A stretch of 64,000 bases of DNA from CAVYUC01 sp963771595 (GCA_963771595.1 CAVYUC010000008.1:222313-286312), one strand, 5' to 3'; counted from the stretch's first letter, positions 54,415 through 63,924 are shown. A program made the numbers and translations. Notes: generated by a model not told the origin, from the sequence alone.

Positions 54415-54438
54415 CAGCTAAACAGGAATTACACGAAA

Positions 54439-55440
54439 ATGAAAAAACCAACGGTACTGAGTGGAATACGGCCAACGGGGTATTTGCACCTTGGAAATTA
54501 CTTTGGGGCAGTGCGCAATTTCATTCGCATGCAGGACGATTTTAACTGCTTCTTTTTTATTGCGGATATCCATTCACTGACAACCCATCCTACGCCGGGC
54601 GATTTGCAGTCGGGCGTGAAACAGGTTTTGGCCGAATACCTTGCCTGCGGAATCGATCCGGAAAAAGCAACCATATTTATTCAAAGCGATGTGCCCGAGG
54701 TAACCGAGTTGTACACCTTCCTGAATATGAATGCCTACCTGGGCGAACTGGAACGCACAACATCGTTTAAGGATAAAGCCCGCCAGCAACCCGACAATGT
54801 AAATGCCGGCCTGCTCACCTACCCTGTTTTAATGGCTGCCGACATTATTATTCACAAAGCCAACTATGTTCCGGTGGGAAAAGACCAGGAGCAAAACCTG
54901 GAGATGGCACGCAAATTCGCCAAACGCTTTAACCGGATGTACGGCAAAAAAGTATTCCCGATTCCACGCCCGTACACCTTCGACGGAAAGGATATGATAA
55001 AAGTCCCCGGCCTCGACGGCAGCGGTAAAATGGGTAAATCGGAAGGCAATGCCATCAATTTATACGAAGACCCAAAATCGATTCGTAAAAAAGTGATGCG
55101 GGCAGTAACAGACTCCGGCCCTACAGAAATGAACCAGCAAAAACCGGAAGCCATTCAAAACCTGTTTACCCTTTTGGAAATTGTTTCGGCGCCCGGTACC
55201 GTGGCTCATTTTGATGAACTGTACAACAAATGTGAAATCCGCTACGGCGATATGAAAAAACAACTGGCCGAAGATATTATTTCGTATACAGCTCCAATTC
55301 GCGACAGGATTATTGAAATTCTGGAAGATGATTCGTATCTTGCGAAGGTTGCAAAAATGGGTGCGGAAAAGGCACGCGAGTCGGCTTCACGAACGTTACA
55401 GGAAGTAAAAGAAGTCATTGGATTTAAGAAGCTTTTTTAA
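54439..55440 (+). CDS. trpS: Tryptophan--tRNA ligase
   Basis: A 333-residue class I synthetase that charges tRNA-Trp. Its HIGH-type motif is TGYLHLGNYFGAVRNF, the KMSKS-type motif is SGKMGKSEGNAI, and the GIRPTG start is typical. The length is normal. The ATG at 54439 is chosen over a longer start at 54412, which has no family support. A terminator follows. Confidence 0.95.
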   Translation: MKKPTVLSGIRPTGYLHLGNYFGAVRNFIRMQDDFNCFFFIADIHSLTTHPTPGDLQSGVKQVLAEYLACGIDPEKATIFIQSDVPEVTELYTFLNMNAYLGELERTTSFKDKARQQPDNVNAGLLTYPVLMAADIIIHKANYVPVGKDQEQNLEMARKFAKRFNRMYGKKVFPIPRPYTFDGKDMIKVPGLDGSGKMGKSEGNAINLYEDPKSIRKKVMRAVTDSGPTEMNQQKPEAIQNLFTLLEIVSAPGTVAHFDELYNKCEIRYGDMKKQLAEDIISYTAPIRDRIIEILEDDSYLAKVAKMGAEKARESASRTLQEVKEVIGFKKLF

Positions 55441-55466
55441 AAGTTAGTATACCTCAATTACAATCT

Positions 55467-55492
55467 GCCGGGCTGTTGTCCGGCTTTTTTTA
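55467..55492 (+). terminator. Intrinsic terminator after trpS
   Basis: GCCGG (55467-55471) and CCGGC (55480-55484) followed by T from 55485. It is short but GC-rich and well placed. Confidence 0.7.
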
Positions 55493-55612
55493 TTTCACAA
55501 AGCCAGATAGTTGATTTTAACCGTCATTTTCTGGCTGTTGTTTTCAACAAATAACAAACTATTTGTGTTAGAAATTATAGATTATATGCAAGTATAATTT
55601 GAATCTTCAATC

Positions 55613-56701
55613 ATGCAAAAAGCTCCTGTTCACTCAATTGTTGAGAACGATCAAAAGTTGTTGATGGAACTCCTGAAACAGGTTAACGATCGGATAAAAC
55701 AGCTTCCGGAATCGAGGTTAACGGCTGTAAAATTTAAAATATTTCTTTTGCCTGCACTATACCTGGCACTTTATGCTATTGCTTTTATCTGGTCGGCCCA
55801 TCCGGTTGTATTTTATTCGATGTATATCCTGATGGGAATTTTGCTTGTAATCATCTTTTTAAATGTGATCCACGAAGCCGCCCACGAGACCATCTTTAAA
55901 AATCAGAAATACAATTCAGCTGTTTACGGTATCTTCGATTTTCTGGGCGCCAACAGTTTTATGTGGAAAAAAAGGCACATCCTTTTTCATCACCGCTATC
56001 CCGATGTCAATGGATGGGACACGGATATTGAACAAAGCGATTTGGTCACTGTTTTCCCGAATGAACCGGTAAAAAAACACCAGCGGTTTCAGCACATTTA
56101 TGTTTTTTTGCTTTACCCCTTCTACATGATCAACTGGCTGCTTTTTCGAGATTTCCGCGATTTCTTTTCAAAAGAACGGGTGGTTCACAAGCTCGTGGAT
56201 ATTCCAAAAAATGAATATGTAAAATTGTTTTTGTTTAAGTCGTTTTATCTTTTTATGATAATTATCGCACCCTGGTGGTTGGGCAACGCTTCATTCCTGC
56301 AGGCTTTCTCCGGTTTTTTAATCCTGTCGGTGGTTGGAAGCCTGATGGCGATGTTTGTGCTGCTCACACCCCATGCCAATACTGAAGTTGATTTTCCTGA
56401 AACGGATGAAAACGGAAACCTGCAGATGAGCTGGCTGCGGCACCAAATGTCCACCACCAACGATATCGAAAGCAACAATTGGGTTATTCGTAATGTGCTG
56501 GCAAATTTCACACTTCACCTCTCCCACCACCTGTTTCCGGGTATAAGCAGCGTTTATGCCCCTGAGGTTACAGAAGTTATCCGGAAGTTTTCCGAGGAAC
56601 ACCACCTGCCATACCGTTCGCTTCCCCTGAAGGTTTCCTTTAAAAAACATTACGAGTTGCTGCGATCAAATGCACTCAGTTATGAAGATTTGGAAATGTA
56701 A
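55613..56701 (+). CDS. Membrane fatty-acid desaturase family protein
   Basis: A 362-residue di-iron membrane protein with four or more hydrophobic segments. The three His boxes are present: HEAAHE (from His87), RHILFHHRYPD (His122, 126, 127) and HLSHHLFPG near residue 300. The family inserts double bonds or hydroxyls into fatty acids or other lipids using oxygen, suggesting that the host meets oxygen. Substrate (fatty acid, carotenoid or other) is not known. Confidence 0.88.
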   Translation: MQKAPVHSIVENDQKLLMELLKQVNDRIKQLPESRLTAVKFKIFLLPALYLALYAIAFIWSAHPVVFYSMYILMGILLVIIFLNVIHEAAHETIFKNQKYNSAVYGIFDFLGANSFMWKKRHILFHHRYPDVNGWDTDIEQSDLVTVFPNEPVKKHQRFQHIYVFLLYPFYMINWLLFRDFRDFFSKERVVHKLVDIPKNEYVKLFLFKSFYLFMIIIAPWWLGNASFLQAFSGFLILSVVGSLMAMFVLLTPHANTEVDFPETDENGNLQMSWLRHQMSTTNDIESNNWVIRNVLANFTLHLSHHLFPGISSVYAPEVTEVIRKFSEEHHLPYRSLPLKVSFKKHYELLRSNALSYEDLEM

Positions 56702-56732
56702 ACTGATTTTTACTGCATGGTTTAATCAATAA

Positions 56733-56765
56733 TTTGGTTCATCTCATGTTTTTCTTTTAACTTTG
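56733..56765 (+). promoter_or_regulatory. Bacteroidetes-type promoter of the Gfo/Idh-sulfatase region
   Basis: TTTG at 56733-56736, a 21-base spacer and TAACTTTG at 56758-56765, all matching the consensus. The start of transcription would be about 20 bases before the ATG at 56794. Confidence 0.7.
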
Positions 56766-56793
56766 AAAACCATCTTTTTTAAACCAACGTATT

Positions 56794-58065
56794 ATGAAAC
56801 CTGTAACGCGAAGAAATTTTCTTACCTCAGCCGCCGCAATTTCTGCCATCACCATTTTAAAACCCGCCACTGTTTTTGGAACACAGGCAAATTCTGCCGT
56901 CCGTGTGGGGATTATCGGTTGCGGAAACCGCGGCACCGCCGTTATTTCCGATATGGTAAACAACACCAGTGCACAAATTATTGCCATGGGCGATTTGTTT
57001 GGCTATCAGTTGGAGAAGGCCAAACCAAAATTCGATAAACTGAATAAAGACAATAACGGAGTTGCTATCGCAGACAAAAAAGTGTACCGCGGCCCGCTGG
57101 CTTACCAGAGTGTGATTCACGATCCGGATGTGGATGCTGTTTTGGTATCGGCGCCCGCTTACACGCACCCGCTGTTTTTGGATGCTGCAGTGGAAGGCGG
57201 CAAACATGTGTACTGCGAAAAGCCTGCATCGCCCGATGTGGCAGGATGTAAAAAAGTAATCGCAGCCGGAGTAAAAGCAAAAGATAAGGTGAGTGTGGCC
57301 ATTGGTTTCCAGATTCGCCATGCCACTCCCTATGTTGAAATGGCCAACCGCATCCGCCGCGGCGATATCGGCGAAGTGGTCAACGTGCAGTTGTATTATA
57401 TTTCTTCGGGAAGCGGACAAGTGGTGCAGCCTGTGGGAGATTCGCGCGAGGAGTTTATGATCCGCAACCATTTTCATTTTCGCGAATTATCCGGTGGTAT
57501 CTTTCTCGACCAGGCCATCCACATGATTGATGTGGGCAACTGGATACTGAACGAAAAACCGGACGCATCGGTTGGCAACGGAAATCGCAAAGGCGGACCT
57601 GATTTTGGCGACACCTTTACCAATTACCAGGTGATTTACGATTATCCGGAGCAAACGAATGTCAGTGTTCATTCCACGCAATTCGGGCCGAAATTCGGTG
57701 ATGTATGTGCCCGCTTTATCGGTACGAAAGGATTTGCGGAAGCCCACTACAGCCGCGGTGTTTTTATCGACGGCGACAACCCGTGGGATTCGGGCGTTGT
57801 AAAAGGTGAGCCCACAGAAGAGCAACGGGCTTCGGGAGCTTTCACTTCTGCGTTGTATGATTCCACTCCAAACAAGGTAAAAGCTTTTATCCACAGCATT
57901 GAATCAGGAGATTTAATTAACGAAGCGCATTCGGGAGCGATGTCCACACTGTCTGCTATTTTGGGAAGAATGAGTGCAACGTCTCAGGAAAAAACATTGT
58001 GGGACGAAATGTATTTTTCCAATCAGGAGTACAATCCCCACCTCGATTTATCGAAGTTTGCCTGA
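56794..58065 (+). CDS. Gfo/Idh/MocA family oxidoreductase 3 (Tat signal)
   Basis: A 423-residue exported oxidoreductase with twin-arginine-like leader (MKPVTRRNFLTSAAAISAIT). The Rossmann motif is VRVGIIGCGNRGTAV; the EKP motif is VYCEKPASPD; IFLDQAIHMIDVGNW is the substrate-side signature of exported members. It lies 57 bases before a sulfatase gene and probably acts on a sugar released in the periplasm, but the substrate is unknown. Confidence 0.9.
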   Translation: MKPVTRRNFLTSAAAISAITILKPATVFGTQANSAVRVGIIGCGNRGTAVISDMVNNTSAQIIAMGDLFGYQLEKAKPKFDKLNKDNNGVAIADKKVYRGPLAYQSVIHDPDVDAVLVSAPAYTHPLFLDAAVEGGKHVYCEKPASPDVAGCKKVIAAGVKAKDKVSVAIGFQIRHATPYVEMANRIRRGDIGEVVNVQLYYISSGSGQVVQPVGDSREEFMIRNHFHFRELSGGIFLDQAIHMIDVGNWILNEKPDASVGNGNRKGGPDFGDTFTNYQVIYDYPEQTNVSVHSTQFGPKFGDVCARFIGTKGFAEAHYSRGVFIDGDNPWDSGVVKGEPTEEQRASGAFTSALYDSTPNKVKAFIHSIESGDLINEAHSGAMSTLSAILGRMSATSQEKTLWDEMYFSNQEYNPHLDLSKFA

Positions 58066-58122
58066 GAAAATGGAATTATTTTCTTTAAATTTTTACCTGA
58101 CAAATCAAATTAAAGATACCAA

Positions 58123-59562
58123 ATGAAAAATCTAATCTTCGTAGGCTTTTTTAGTTTACTTATTGTTTCGTGCCAGAGCCCTCAGAAAAAACCTGACATG
58201 CAAACCAGTGAAAACACAAAACCCAACATCGTTTATATTCTTGCTGATGATTTGGGATACGGCGATTTAAGTGTTTACGGCCAAACGCATTTTGAAACAC
58301 CAAATCTGGATAAAATGGCAGCCGAAGGAATGCTGTTCACCCAGCATTATGCCGGATGTACCGTTTGTGCACCATCGCGTTCGTCGCTGATGACCGGCCA
58401 GACAACAGGACATACACCCATTCGCGGCAACAAGGAAGTGAAACCCGAAGGCCAGTGGCCCATCCCGGATTCTACGTTTACCATGGCCGAAATGCTGAAA
58501 CAGGCAGGATATGTTACCGGTGGCTTCGGGAAATGGGGACTTGGATACCCCGGCTCGGAAGGTGATGCCAACATGCAGGGATTCGACGAATTTTACGGCT
58601 ACAACTGCCAGCGGATTGCCCACAACTATTATCCGACGCATTTGTGGGACAACCAGGAGAAAGTGATGCTCACCGATAATACGGGTGACCGGTACGAACA
58701 ATATTCTGCGGATTCCATTCAGGAACATGCCCTTGATTTTATTGAGGCCAATAAAGACAAACCATTTTTCCTCTATTATCCCTCTACCATTCCACATGCC
58801 GAGCTGCTGCTTCCGGAGAAATACATGGAAAACTTCCGGGGCAAATACCTTCCTGAAAAAGAATACAAAGGCGCCGAACCGGGTGATGAGAATTTCCGCA
58901 ACGGCGGTTATGGTACCCAGCCGGAAAGCCATGCAGCTTTCGCGGCCATGGTGACCCACCTCGACAAACAAGTGGGTGAAGTACTGGCCAAACTGAAAGA
59001 ACTGGGGCTCGATAAAAATACCATTGTAATGTTTTCTTCGGATAACGGCCCCCATCTTGAAGGCGGCGCTGACCCCGATTATTTCGACAGCAACGGCCCG
59101 CTGAAGGGGTACAAACGCGATTTATACGAAGGCGGAATCCGGGAGCCGATGATAGTTTGGTGGCCCGGAAAAGTGGAAGCAGGCAGTAAAACCAGCCATA
59201 TCTCCGCATTTTGGGACATCATGCCAACCCTTGCCGATATTGTGGGAATTGAAAAGCCGGACAATATCGATGGAATCTCTTTTCTGCCCACATTGCTGGG
59301 AGAAGGCGGACAAAAAGAACACGATTATTTGTATTGGGAGTTTCATGAAAAAGGCGGCCGAAAAGCCATTCGTAAAGGTGACTGGAAACTGGTGAGATAC
59401 AATGTTTCCGTTCCGGGAAAAACCACTACCGAATTGTACAATCTGAGCAACGACATTGGGGAGGAAAATAATGTGGCTGACGAACACCCTGAAATCGTAA
59501 AAGAGCTGGAGCAACTGATGGAGACGGCACGAACCGAGTCGGATGTTTTTGCATTTAATTAA
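58123..59562 (+). CDS. Sulfatase 1 (S1 family, lipoprotein)
   Basis: A 479-residue arylsulfatase-like lipoprotein (lipobox IVSC, Cys17). The formylglycine site is CAPSRSSLMTG with Cys82; the calcium-binding IVYILADDLGYGDLSVYG and FSSDNGPHLEGG are intact. As it is Cys-type, it needs an anaerobic sulfatase-maturing enzyme encoded elsewhere. It likely desulfates a carbohydrate together with the preceding oxidoreductase. GGRKAIRKGDWKLVRYN near the C-terminus is typical. Confidence 0.93.
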   Translation: MKNLIFVGFFSLLIVSCQSPQKKPDMQTSENTKPNIVYILADDLGYGDLSVYGQTHFETPNLDKMAAEGMLFTQHYAGCTVCAPSRSSLMTGQTTGHTPIRGNKEVKPEGQWPIPDSTFTMAEMLKQAGYVTGGFGKWGLGYPGSEGDANMQGFDEFYGYNCQRIAHNYYPTHLWDNQEKVMLTDNTGDRYEQYSADSIQEHALDFIEANKDKPFFLYYPSTIPHAELLLPEKYMENFRGKYLPEKEYKGAEPGDENFRNGGYGTQPESHAAFAAMVTHLDKQVGEVLAKLKELGLDKNTIVMFSSDNGPHLEGGADPDYFDSNGPLKGYKRDLYEGGIREPMIVWWPGKVEAGSKTSHISAFWDIMPTLADIVGIEKPDNIDGISFLPTLLGEGGQKEHDYLYWEFHEKGGRKAIRKGDWKLVRYNVSVPGKTTTELYNLSNDIGEENNVADEHPEIVKELEQLMETARTESDVFAFN

Positions 59563-59585
59563 TTTAACATTTAGAATTAATTTTT

Positions 59586-59714
59586 ATGGGAAAAGTCGAA
59601 GATAAAAATACAAGGCTTCGGAAACTTAAAATTTTAAACAAAAAGATAAAAGAGCATCCTGCAAAATTCAATTACAGTGCAGAGAAAATCAGGAATGTAA
59701 ACAGGGAGATTTGA
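59586..59714 (+). CDS. Possible 42-residue small protein
   Basis: A short basic open frame starting 23 bases after the sulfatase stop codon (MGKVEDKNTRLRKLKILN to KIRNVNREI). It is Lys/Arg/Asn-rich and helical, with no family recognised. It could be a remnant cut by later insertions in this gap. Support is weak. Confidence 0.25.
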   Translation: MGKVEDKNTRLRKLKILNKKIKEHPAKFNYSAEKIRNVNREI

Positions 59715-59849
59715 TGGTTATATTTGAAATCACTAAATCATTGTTTTACCGAAAAATAATAATTTCGATTAACCCAATAAATAATGAAAAGAATAGTTGA
59801 TATTCAATAATATGCAGAAATGGGCTAAAGCCCGGCCCTTCCGTTTCCA

Positions 59850-59885
59850 TCACTAACCCCGGGATTAATCCCCATAGCCGTCAGG
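59850..59885. repeat. Left inverted REP-like repeat flanking the transposase
   Basis: Sequence beginning TCACTAACCCCGGGATTAAT and ending GCCGTCAGG. The reverse complement recurs at 61513-61547 with one base less. Similarity continues outward weakly into GGCTAAAGCCC. Its internal ATTAAT palindrome and GGGG/CCCC arms are REP-like. The remainder of 59563-59999 is AT-rich. Confidence 0.8.
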
Positions 59886-59999
59886 CTATAATTTATAATT
59901 TACTATATAATAGTTGTTTATGATGATTTAGGATTGATATATTTTAGTTAGTATAAAGAAAGGGGTTTCCTTTCTGAATTTACGGGTTCTTTTTCGGCA

Positions 60000-61343
60000 A
60001 TGTTGCGTGAGGTTTTTTCGGAAAAGGAACTTCAAAAGAAAGCAGCAGCAAGTGGATTTTATAAGCGCAAGTGTGATTTCACACCTACTATGTTCTTTGA
60101 TATATTGCTTTATTGTGCCTCTCAATCGGAAACATATAGCTTATCTCAAACTTCTTCCAAGATAAAGACAATGCATGGAGTAAACATTACCAAGCAATCC
60201 ATCGATGGTCGTTTCACTGAAGGAGCGGTTGCCTTCGTCAAGGAAATCCTGAAAGAATTATTGGAAAGACAATTGAGCAATGTTTTTTGTGCCAATTTTT
60301 TAACTCAGTTCAACCATGTTCGCATTAAAGATTCAACACGTTTTCTTGTTCCCGATAAACTCAGGGAACATTTTAAAGGTAGTGGGGGAAGCCAGGGAAC
60401 ATCAAAGGCAAGTGTTTCTATACAGTATGAATACGATGCACGTAGGGGCAAAATACTTGACCTGAATGTAACAGCCGGGACACGAAATGATGCGACAGAT
60501 GCCAGAGAAACAAAAATGAAAATCAACAAAGGCGATTTAGTGATACGTGACCTCGGTTATTTTAATCTCTCTGTATTGACTGGATTTGCAGACCAGGGAG
60601 CATCATTTATCAGTCGCCTGAATACTTCCATTCTTGTCTTCGAACCTGACACGATAGAGAAAATTAGTTTTAAGGGGTTATATGATCGGATGTGCAAACA
60701 AAAGCAGACTCGTTGTGAGAAACAGGTTTTAGTAGGAAAAGGCAAACTGGAGCAACTACGGTTGATTGTTGAAATTGTCCCCGAAAAGGTTTTTGAAGAA
60801 CGGATAAGGAAAGCAAATAAACAAAACAAGGAAAACGGATGGACAACCTCAGAGGAATATAAGGCACGTTGCCGGTTCAACCTGTTTATTACTAATGTTC
60901 CAAACGAGGTACTTTCAAGCGAAGAGGTCATGCTAACCTATCGGTTACGCTGGCAGATTGAGTTGATGTTTAAAAACTGGAAGTCGGTATGTAAAATCAA
61001 CAAATTACAACCGATGAAATATGAACGATTTGCATGTTTACTGTTTTCCAAATTAATACTGATCTTGCTGAACATGCAGATCATCTGCAACCTTCAGGTG
61101 TATTACTTCAAAAAGCGACGGCTGATTCTGAGTGAGAACAAGTGCTTTAAAACACTTTGGGAATCATTCAGTATTCTGAGGGACATCTGGAAAGAAGGAC
61201 AAAAGAGTTCAGAGAGAAGATTAATGAAATTGACGAAAAAGTTCTCCTCAAATCACTGGAAAGAAAAACGAAAAAATAAAATTAATTTTATTGAAATAAT
61301 AGAGTTATTTATTTGCAAATCAATATTTTATGACTATATTTAA
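60000..61343 (+). mobile_element. IS4-family transposase
   Basis: A 447-residue DDE transposase of the IS4 family. Catalytic Asp111 in RIKDSTRF, Asp184 in VIRDLGYF and Glu321 in the YREK motif (Tyr314, Arg317, Glu321, Lys328 in YRLRWQIELMFKNWK). It appears intact. The frame stays open upstream to 59952 without another ATG. It inserted between two sulfatase genes. I could not identify clear terminal repeats; inverted REP-like repeats at 59850 and 61513 bracket it. Confidence 0.9.
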
Positions 61344-61431
61344 AACAACAAAAAGGGGGACAAACGCCAAGCCGCCCCCTCAATTATTAACAACAAAAAG
61401 TTATTTGAAATGGTGAAAATTACGAAATCAA

Positions 61432-61456
61432 GCCCCATTTCTCAAAGGAATGGGGC
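61432..61456. repeat. Hairpin downstream of the transposase
   Basis: GCCCCATT (61432-61439) and AATGGGGC (61449-61456) with a nine-base loop. It has no T run in the right place to terminate plus-strand transcription. The 61344-61654 gap otherwise holds only the right repeat and a promoter-like box. Confidence 0.5.
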
Positions 61457-61512
61457 AAAAAAAGAAACAATTAACATATACCATTGAATAACTGATGATT
61501 ACGTCACATAAA

Positions 61513-61547
61513 CCTGACGGCTATGGGATTAATCCCGGGGTTAGTGA
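61513..61547. repeat. Right inverted REP-like repeat flanking the transposase
   Basis: CCTGACGGCTATGGGATTAA onward to GGGGTTAGTGA, the reverse complement of the left copy at 59850-59885 apart from one missing base. Together they would form a long hairpin if the DNA between were absent. Confidence 0.8.
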
Positions 61548-61599
61548 AAGCCGGATGTAATATAGGCTTCAGCTTTTAATGGAAAGTTTTAACCGGAAA

Positions 61600-61628
61600 T
61601 TGATTATTCAAAAAAACCTATAGGTTTG
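61600..61628 (+). promoter_or_regulatory. Promoter-like sequence of sulfatase 2
   Basis: TTG at 61600-61602, an 18-base spacer and TAGGTTTG at 61621-61628 (TAnnTTTG), about 27 bases before the ATG. The spacer is one base short of the usual range. Confidence 0.45.
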
Positions 61629-61654
61629 GCAACTGTCGGAAATAATATGGGATT

Positions 61655-63235
61655 ATGAACAAAATCACTACCTTTTTTTCACTTGCAGTTTTAGCACTGC
61701 TTTCCTGCCAAAATCAGCAAGACGAAGCAAAACAACAAAAACCAAACATCCTCTTTATTTTGGCGGATGATTTGGGTGCCCATGATTTAAGCGTCACCGG
61801 AAGTAATCTTTATGAAACGCCCAACATCGACTGCATTGCGCACGAGGGTATGGTATTTACGGAAGGATATGCGGCCTGCCAGGTATGCAGCCCGTCGCGG
61901 GCAAGCATCATGACCGGCAAATTTCCGGCGCGGCATGGCATTACCGACTGGATTGGCGCTCCTGCCGGAGAAAACTGGAGGAAACAAAACCGCTACAACC
62001 AGTTACTTCCTCCCGATTATGTGCGAAATCTGCCAAAGGAATATATCACACTCCCCGAAGCAATGAAGGAAGCCGGATATAAAACGTTTTTCGCCGGTAA
62101 GTGGCACCTCGGCAGCGAAGGCTCCTGGCCAACCGATCATGGTTTTGATATCAACAGAGGCGGCTGGGATGCCGGAAGCCCGCAGGGCGGTTACTTTGCG
62201 CCGTGGAATAACCCCAACCTCCAAAGCGGTCCGGACGGGCAGAACCTTTCGATGCGGCTGGCCAGGGAAACCGTTGAATTTCTCAAAGAAAACAAGGACA
62301 CCACATTTTTTGCCTATCTGGCTTTTTACGCTGTACATGGCCCCATACAAACCACTCAGTCAAAATGGGAGAAATACCGTTATAAAGCCCAAAAAGCAGG
62401 TATTGCAGAAACAGGATATAAAATGGGGCATTTCCTTCCCATCCGCCAGGTGCAGGATAATCCGGTATATGCCGGGCTGGTGGAAGCAATGGACGATGCT
62501 GTTGGCGTGGTGTTGAACACGCTTGACTCGCTGGGCCTGGACAAAAGCACCATCGTTATTTTTACCTCCGATAACGGCGGGGTGGCAGCCGGAGACTCCT
62601 ACTCCACATCCAACAAACCGTTGCGTGCCGGAAAAGGATACCAGTTTGAAGGCGGCATCCGCGAACCCTATTTCATCAAGGTTCCCGGTATGGATATTGC
62701 CGGAAAAACATGCAGCACACCTGTAACCGGCACCGACTTTTATCCGACTTTACTGGAACTGACAGGCGCTGATTTAAAACCGGAACAACATAACGACGGG
62801 GTGAGTATCGTGCCGTTATTAAAAGGCGATTCGATTAAAGAGCGTCCGCTCATCTGGCACTATCCCCACTACGGAAACCAGGGCGGCGAACCTTCCTCCA
62901 TCATCCGCAAGGGAAAATGGAAACTCATCCATTATTACGAAGACGGCCACAATGAATTGTACAATGTTGAAAGCGATCCGGAAGAAACTACCGATATAAT
63001 AAACAACCATAAAGGTATTGCGAGCCAGCTAAATGAAGAGCTGTTTAATTACCTCGATGAAGTTGGAGCGAAATTCCCGGTTAAAGATCCGCAGTACAGC
63101 AAACAGGAAGAAGAAAAGTATTTGAAATGGGTCCGCGATGAACTGCTTCCCCAAAAAGAAAAAGAGCGCCTGGAGTATTTATCTGATGATTATGATCCGG
63201 GAAATGACTGGTGGGGAAGCAGGGTGCAAGACTGA
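61655..63235 (+). CDS. Sulfatase 2 (S1 family, lipoprotein)
   Basis: A 526-residue sulfatase with lipobox ALLSC (Cys18). The formylglycine site is CSPSRASIMTG with Cys78; ILFILADDLGAHDLSVTGS and FTSDNGGVAAGDS provide metal ligands; FAGKWHLGSEGSWPTDHGFD is in place. It is not closely related to sulfatase 1 (different CxPSR context and extra length), so the two probably remove different sulfate groups. Its C-terminus is charged and ends DYDPGNDWWGSRVQD. Confidence 0.93.
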   Translation: MNKITTFFSLAVLALLSCQNQQDEAKQQKPNILFILADDLGAHDLSVTGSNLYETPNIDCIAHEGMVFTEGYAACQVCSPSRASIMTGKFPARHGITDWIGAPAGENWRKQNRYNQLLPPDYVRNLPKEYITLPEAMKEAGYKTFFAGKWHLGSEGSWPTDHGFDINRGGWDAGSPQGGYFAPWNNPNLQSGPDGQNLSMRLARETVEFLKENKDTTFFAYLAFYAVHGPIQTTQSKWEKYRYKAQKAGIAETGYKMGHFLPIRQVQDNPVYAGLVEAMDDAVGVVLNTLDSLGLDKSTIVIFTSDNGGVAAGDSYSTSNKPLRAGKGYQFEGGIREPYFIKVPGMDIAGKTCSTPVTGTDFYPTLLELTGADLKPEQHNDGVSIVPLLKGDSIKERPLIWHYPHYGNQGGEPSSIIRKGKWKLIHYYEDGHNELYNVESDPEETTDIINNHKGIASQLNEELFNYLDEVGAKFPVKDPQYSKQEEEKYLKWVRDELLPQKEKERLEYLSDDYDPGNDWWGSRVQD

Positions 63236-63292
63236 AAATGCCGTATAATGTTATCCAAAAAATTTTATATAAGTTTGCACAAAAGCAATGTT

Positions 63293-63517
63293 ATGGAAAA
63301 TTTAGAAATTGAAAATAAAAAGAATCTGTTAATACTAAAATTGAATAAAAAAGGATTCGATGAGCAATATCTTATTTCGTTGGTAAAAAGGTTACAAATT
63401 GAAGAATTAGCTCAAAAATCAAATTTTAGTTCTGATATTTTAAGTGTCGCTGAAAAAATTAATCAGGAATGGTGGGATAACAACAAAGAGAACTTTCTTA
63501 ATGAGGTAAAAAAATGA
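63293..63517 (+). CDS. Antitoxin-like small protein
   Basis: A 74-residue protein starting MENLEIENKKNLLILKLNKK. It is Lys/Glu-rich, mostly helical and ends with WWDNNKENFLNEVKK. Its ATGA overlap with a PIN-domain gene is the typical antitoxin-first layout of type II systems. No known antitoxin DNA-binding fold is clear. The ATG at 63293 is preferred to one at 63248, which would begin only 12 bases after the sulfatase stop codon. Confidence 0.65.
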   Translation: MENLEIENKKNLLILKLNKKGFDEQYLISLVKRLQIEELAQKSNFSSDILSVAEKINQEWWDNNKENFLNEVKK

Positions 63518-63924
63518 AATCTGGCTCGGTAGTCGTTGATACAAACCTCATATTTTCAGCTTTAATTCCTAAAGCATCAAAAATCAGAGAAATACTATTC
63601 GACACAAGTATAATTTTTTATTCTCCAAACTATCTAATATCCGAAATTTATAAACATAAAGATAAACTCATTAAAAATTCTAAACTTAATGAATCGGAAT
63701 TTTATTTATATTTCAATGGAATAACAGAACGAATCAATTTTATTCCAATTGATTTTGTTGGAGTAAATAGCAGACAAAAAGCATATTCACTTTGCAAAAA
63801 CATTGATTTAAAAGATATCCCCTTTGTTGCTTTAGCAATTGATTTGGATATTCCATTATGGACAGGTGATAAAAAATTGAAAGAAGGACTTAAAATCAAA
63901 GGATACAATAAATTCTTTGAATAA
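63514..63924 (+). CDS. PIN-domain ribonuclease toxin-like protein
   Basis: A 136-residue PIN-domain protein. The first active-site Asp is in SVVVDTNLIFSAL (Asp9), and the later acidic positions are in KDIPFVALAIDLD and LWTGDKKLKEG. PIN domains cleave RNA, and VapC-type toxins attack tRNA or rRNA. It shares four bases with the upstream small gene. AT-rich compared with neighbours, which suits a horizontally acquired toxin-antitoxin pair next to an IS. Confidence 0.8.
   Translation: MKSGSVVVDTNLIFSALIPKASKIREILFDTSIIFYSPNYLISEIYKHKDKLIKNSKLNESEFYLYFNGITERINFIPIDFVGVNSRQKAYSLCKNIDLKDIPFVALAIDLDIPLWTGDKKLKEGLKIKGYNKFFE

Noticed and set aside
53663..54438. Riboswitch, T-box or Trp leader before trpS
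   Set aside because: No Trp-rich frame, no specifier or T-box core; only repeats and a promoter-like box are found.
58267..59055. Long 262-codon frame opposite sulfatase 1
   Set aside because: Antisense shadow of a well-supported gene with high GC third positions; no domain.
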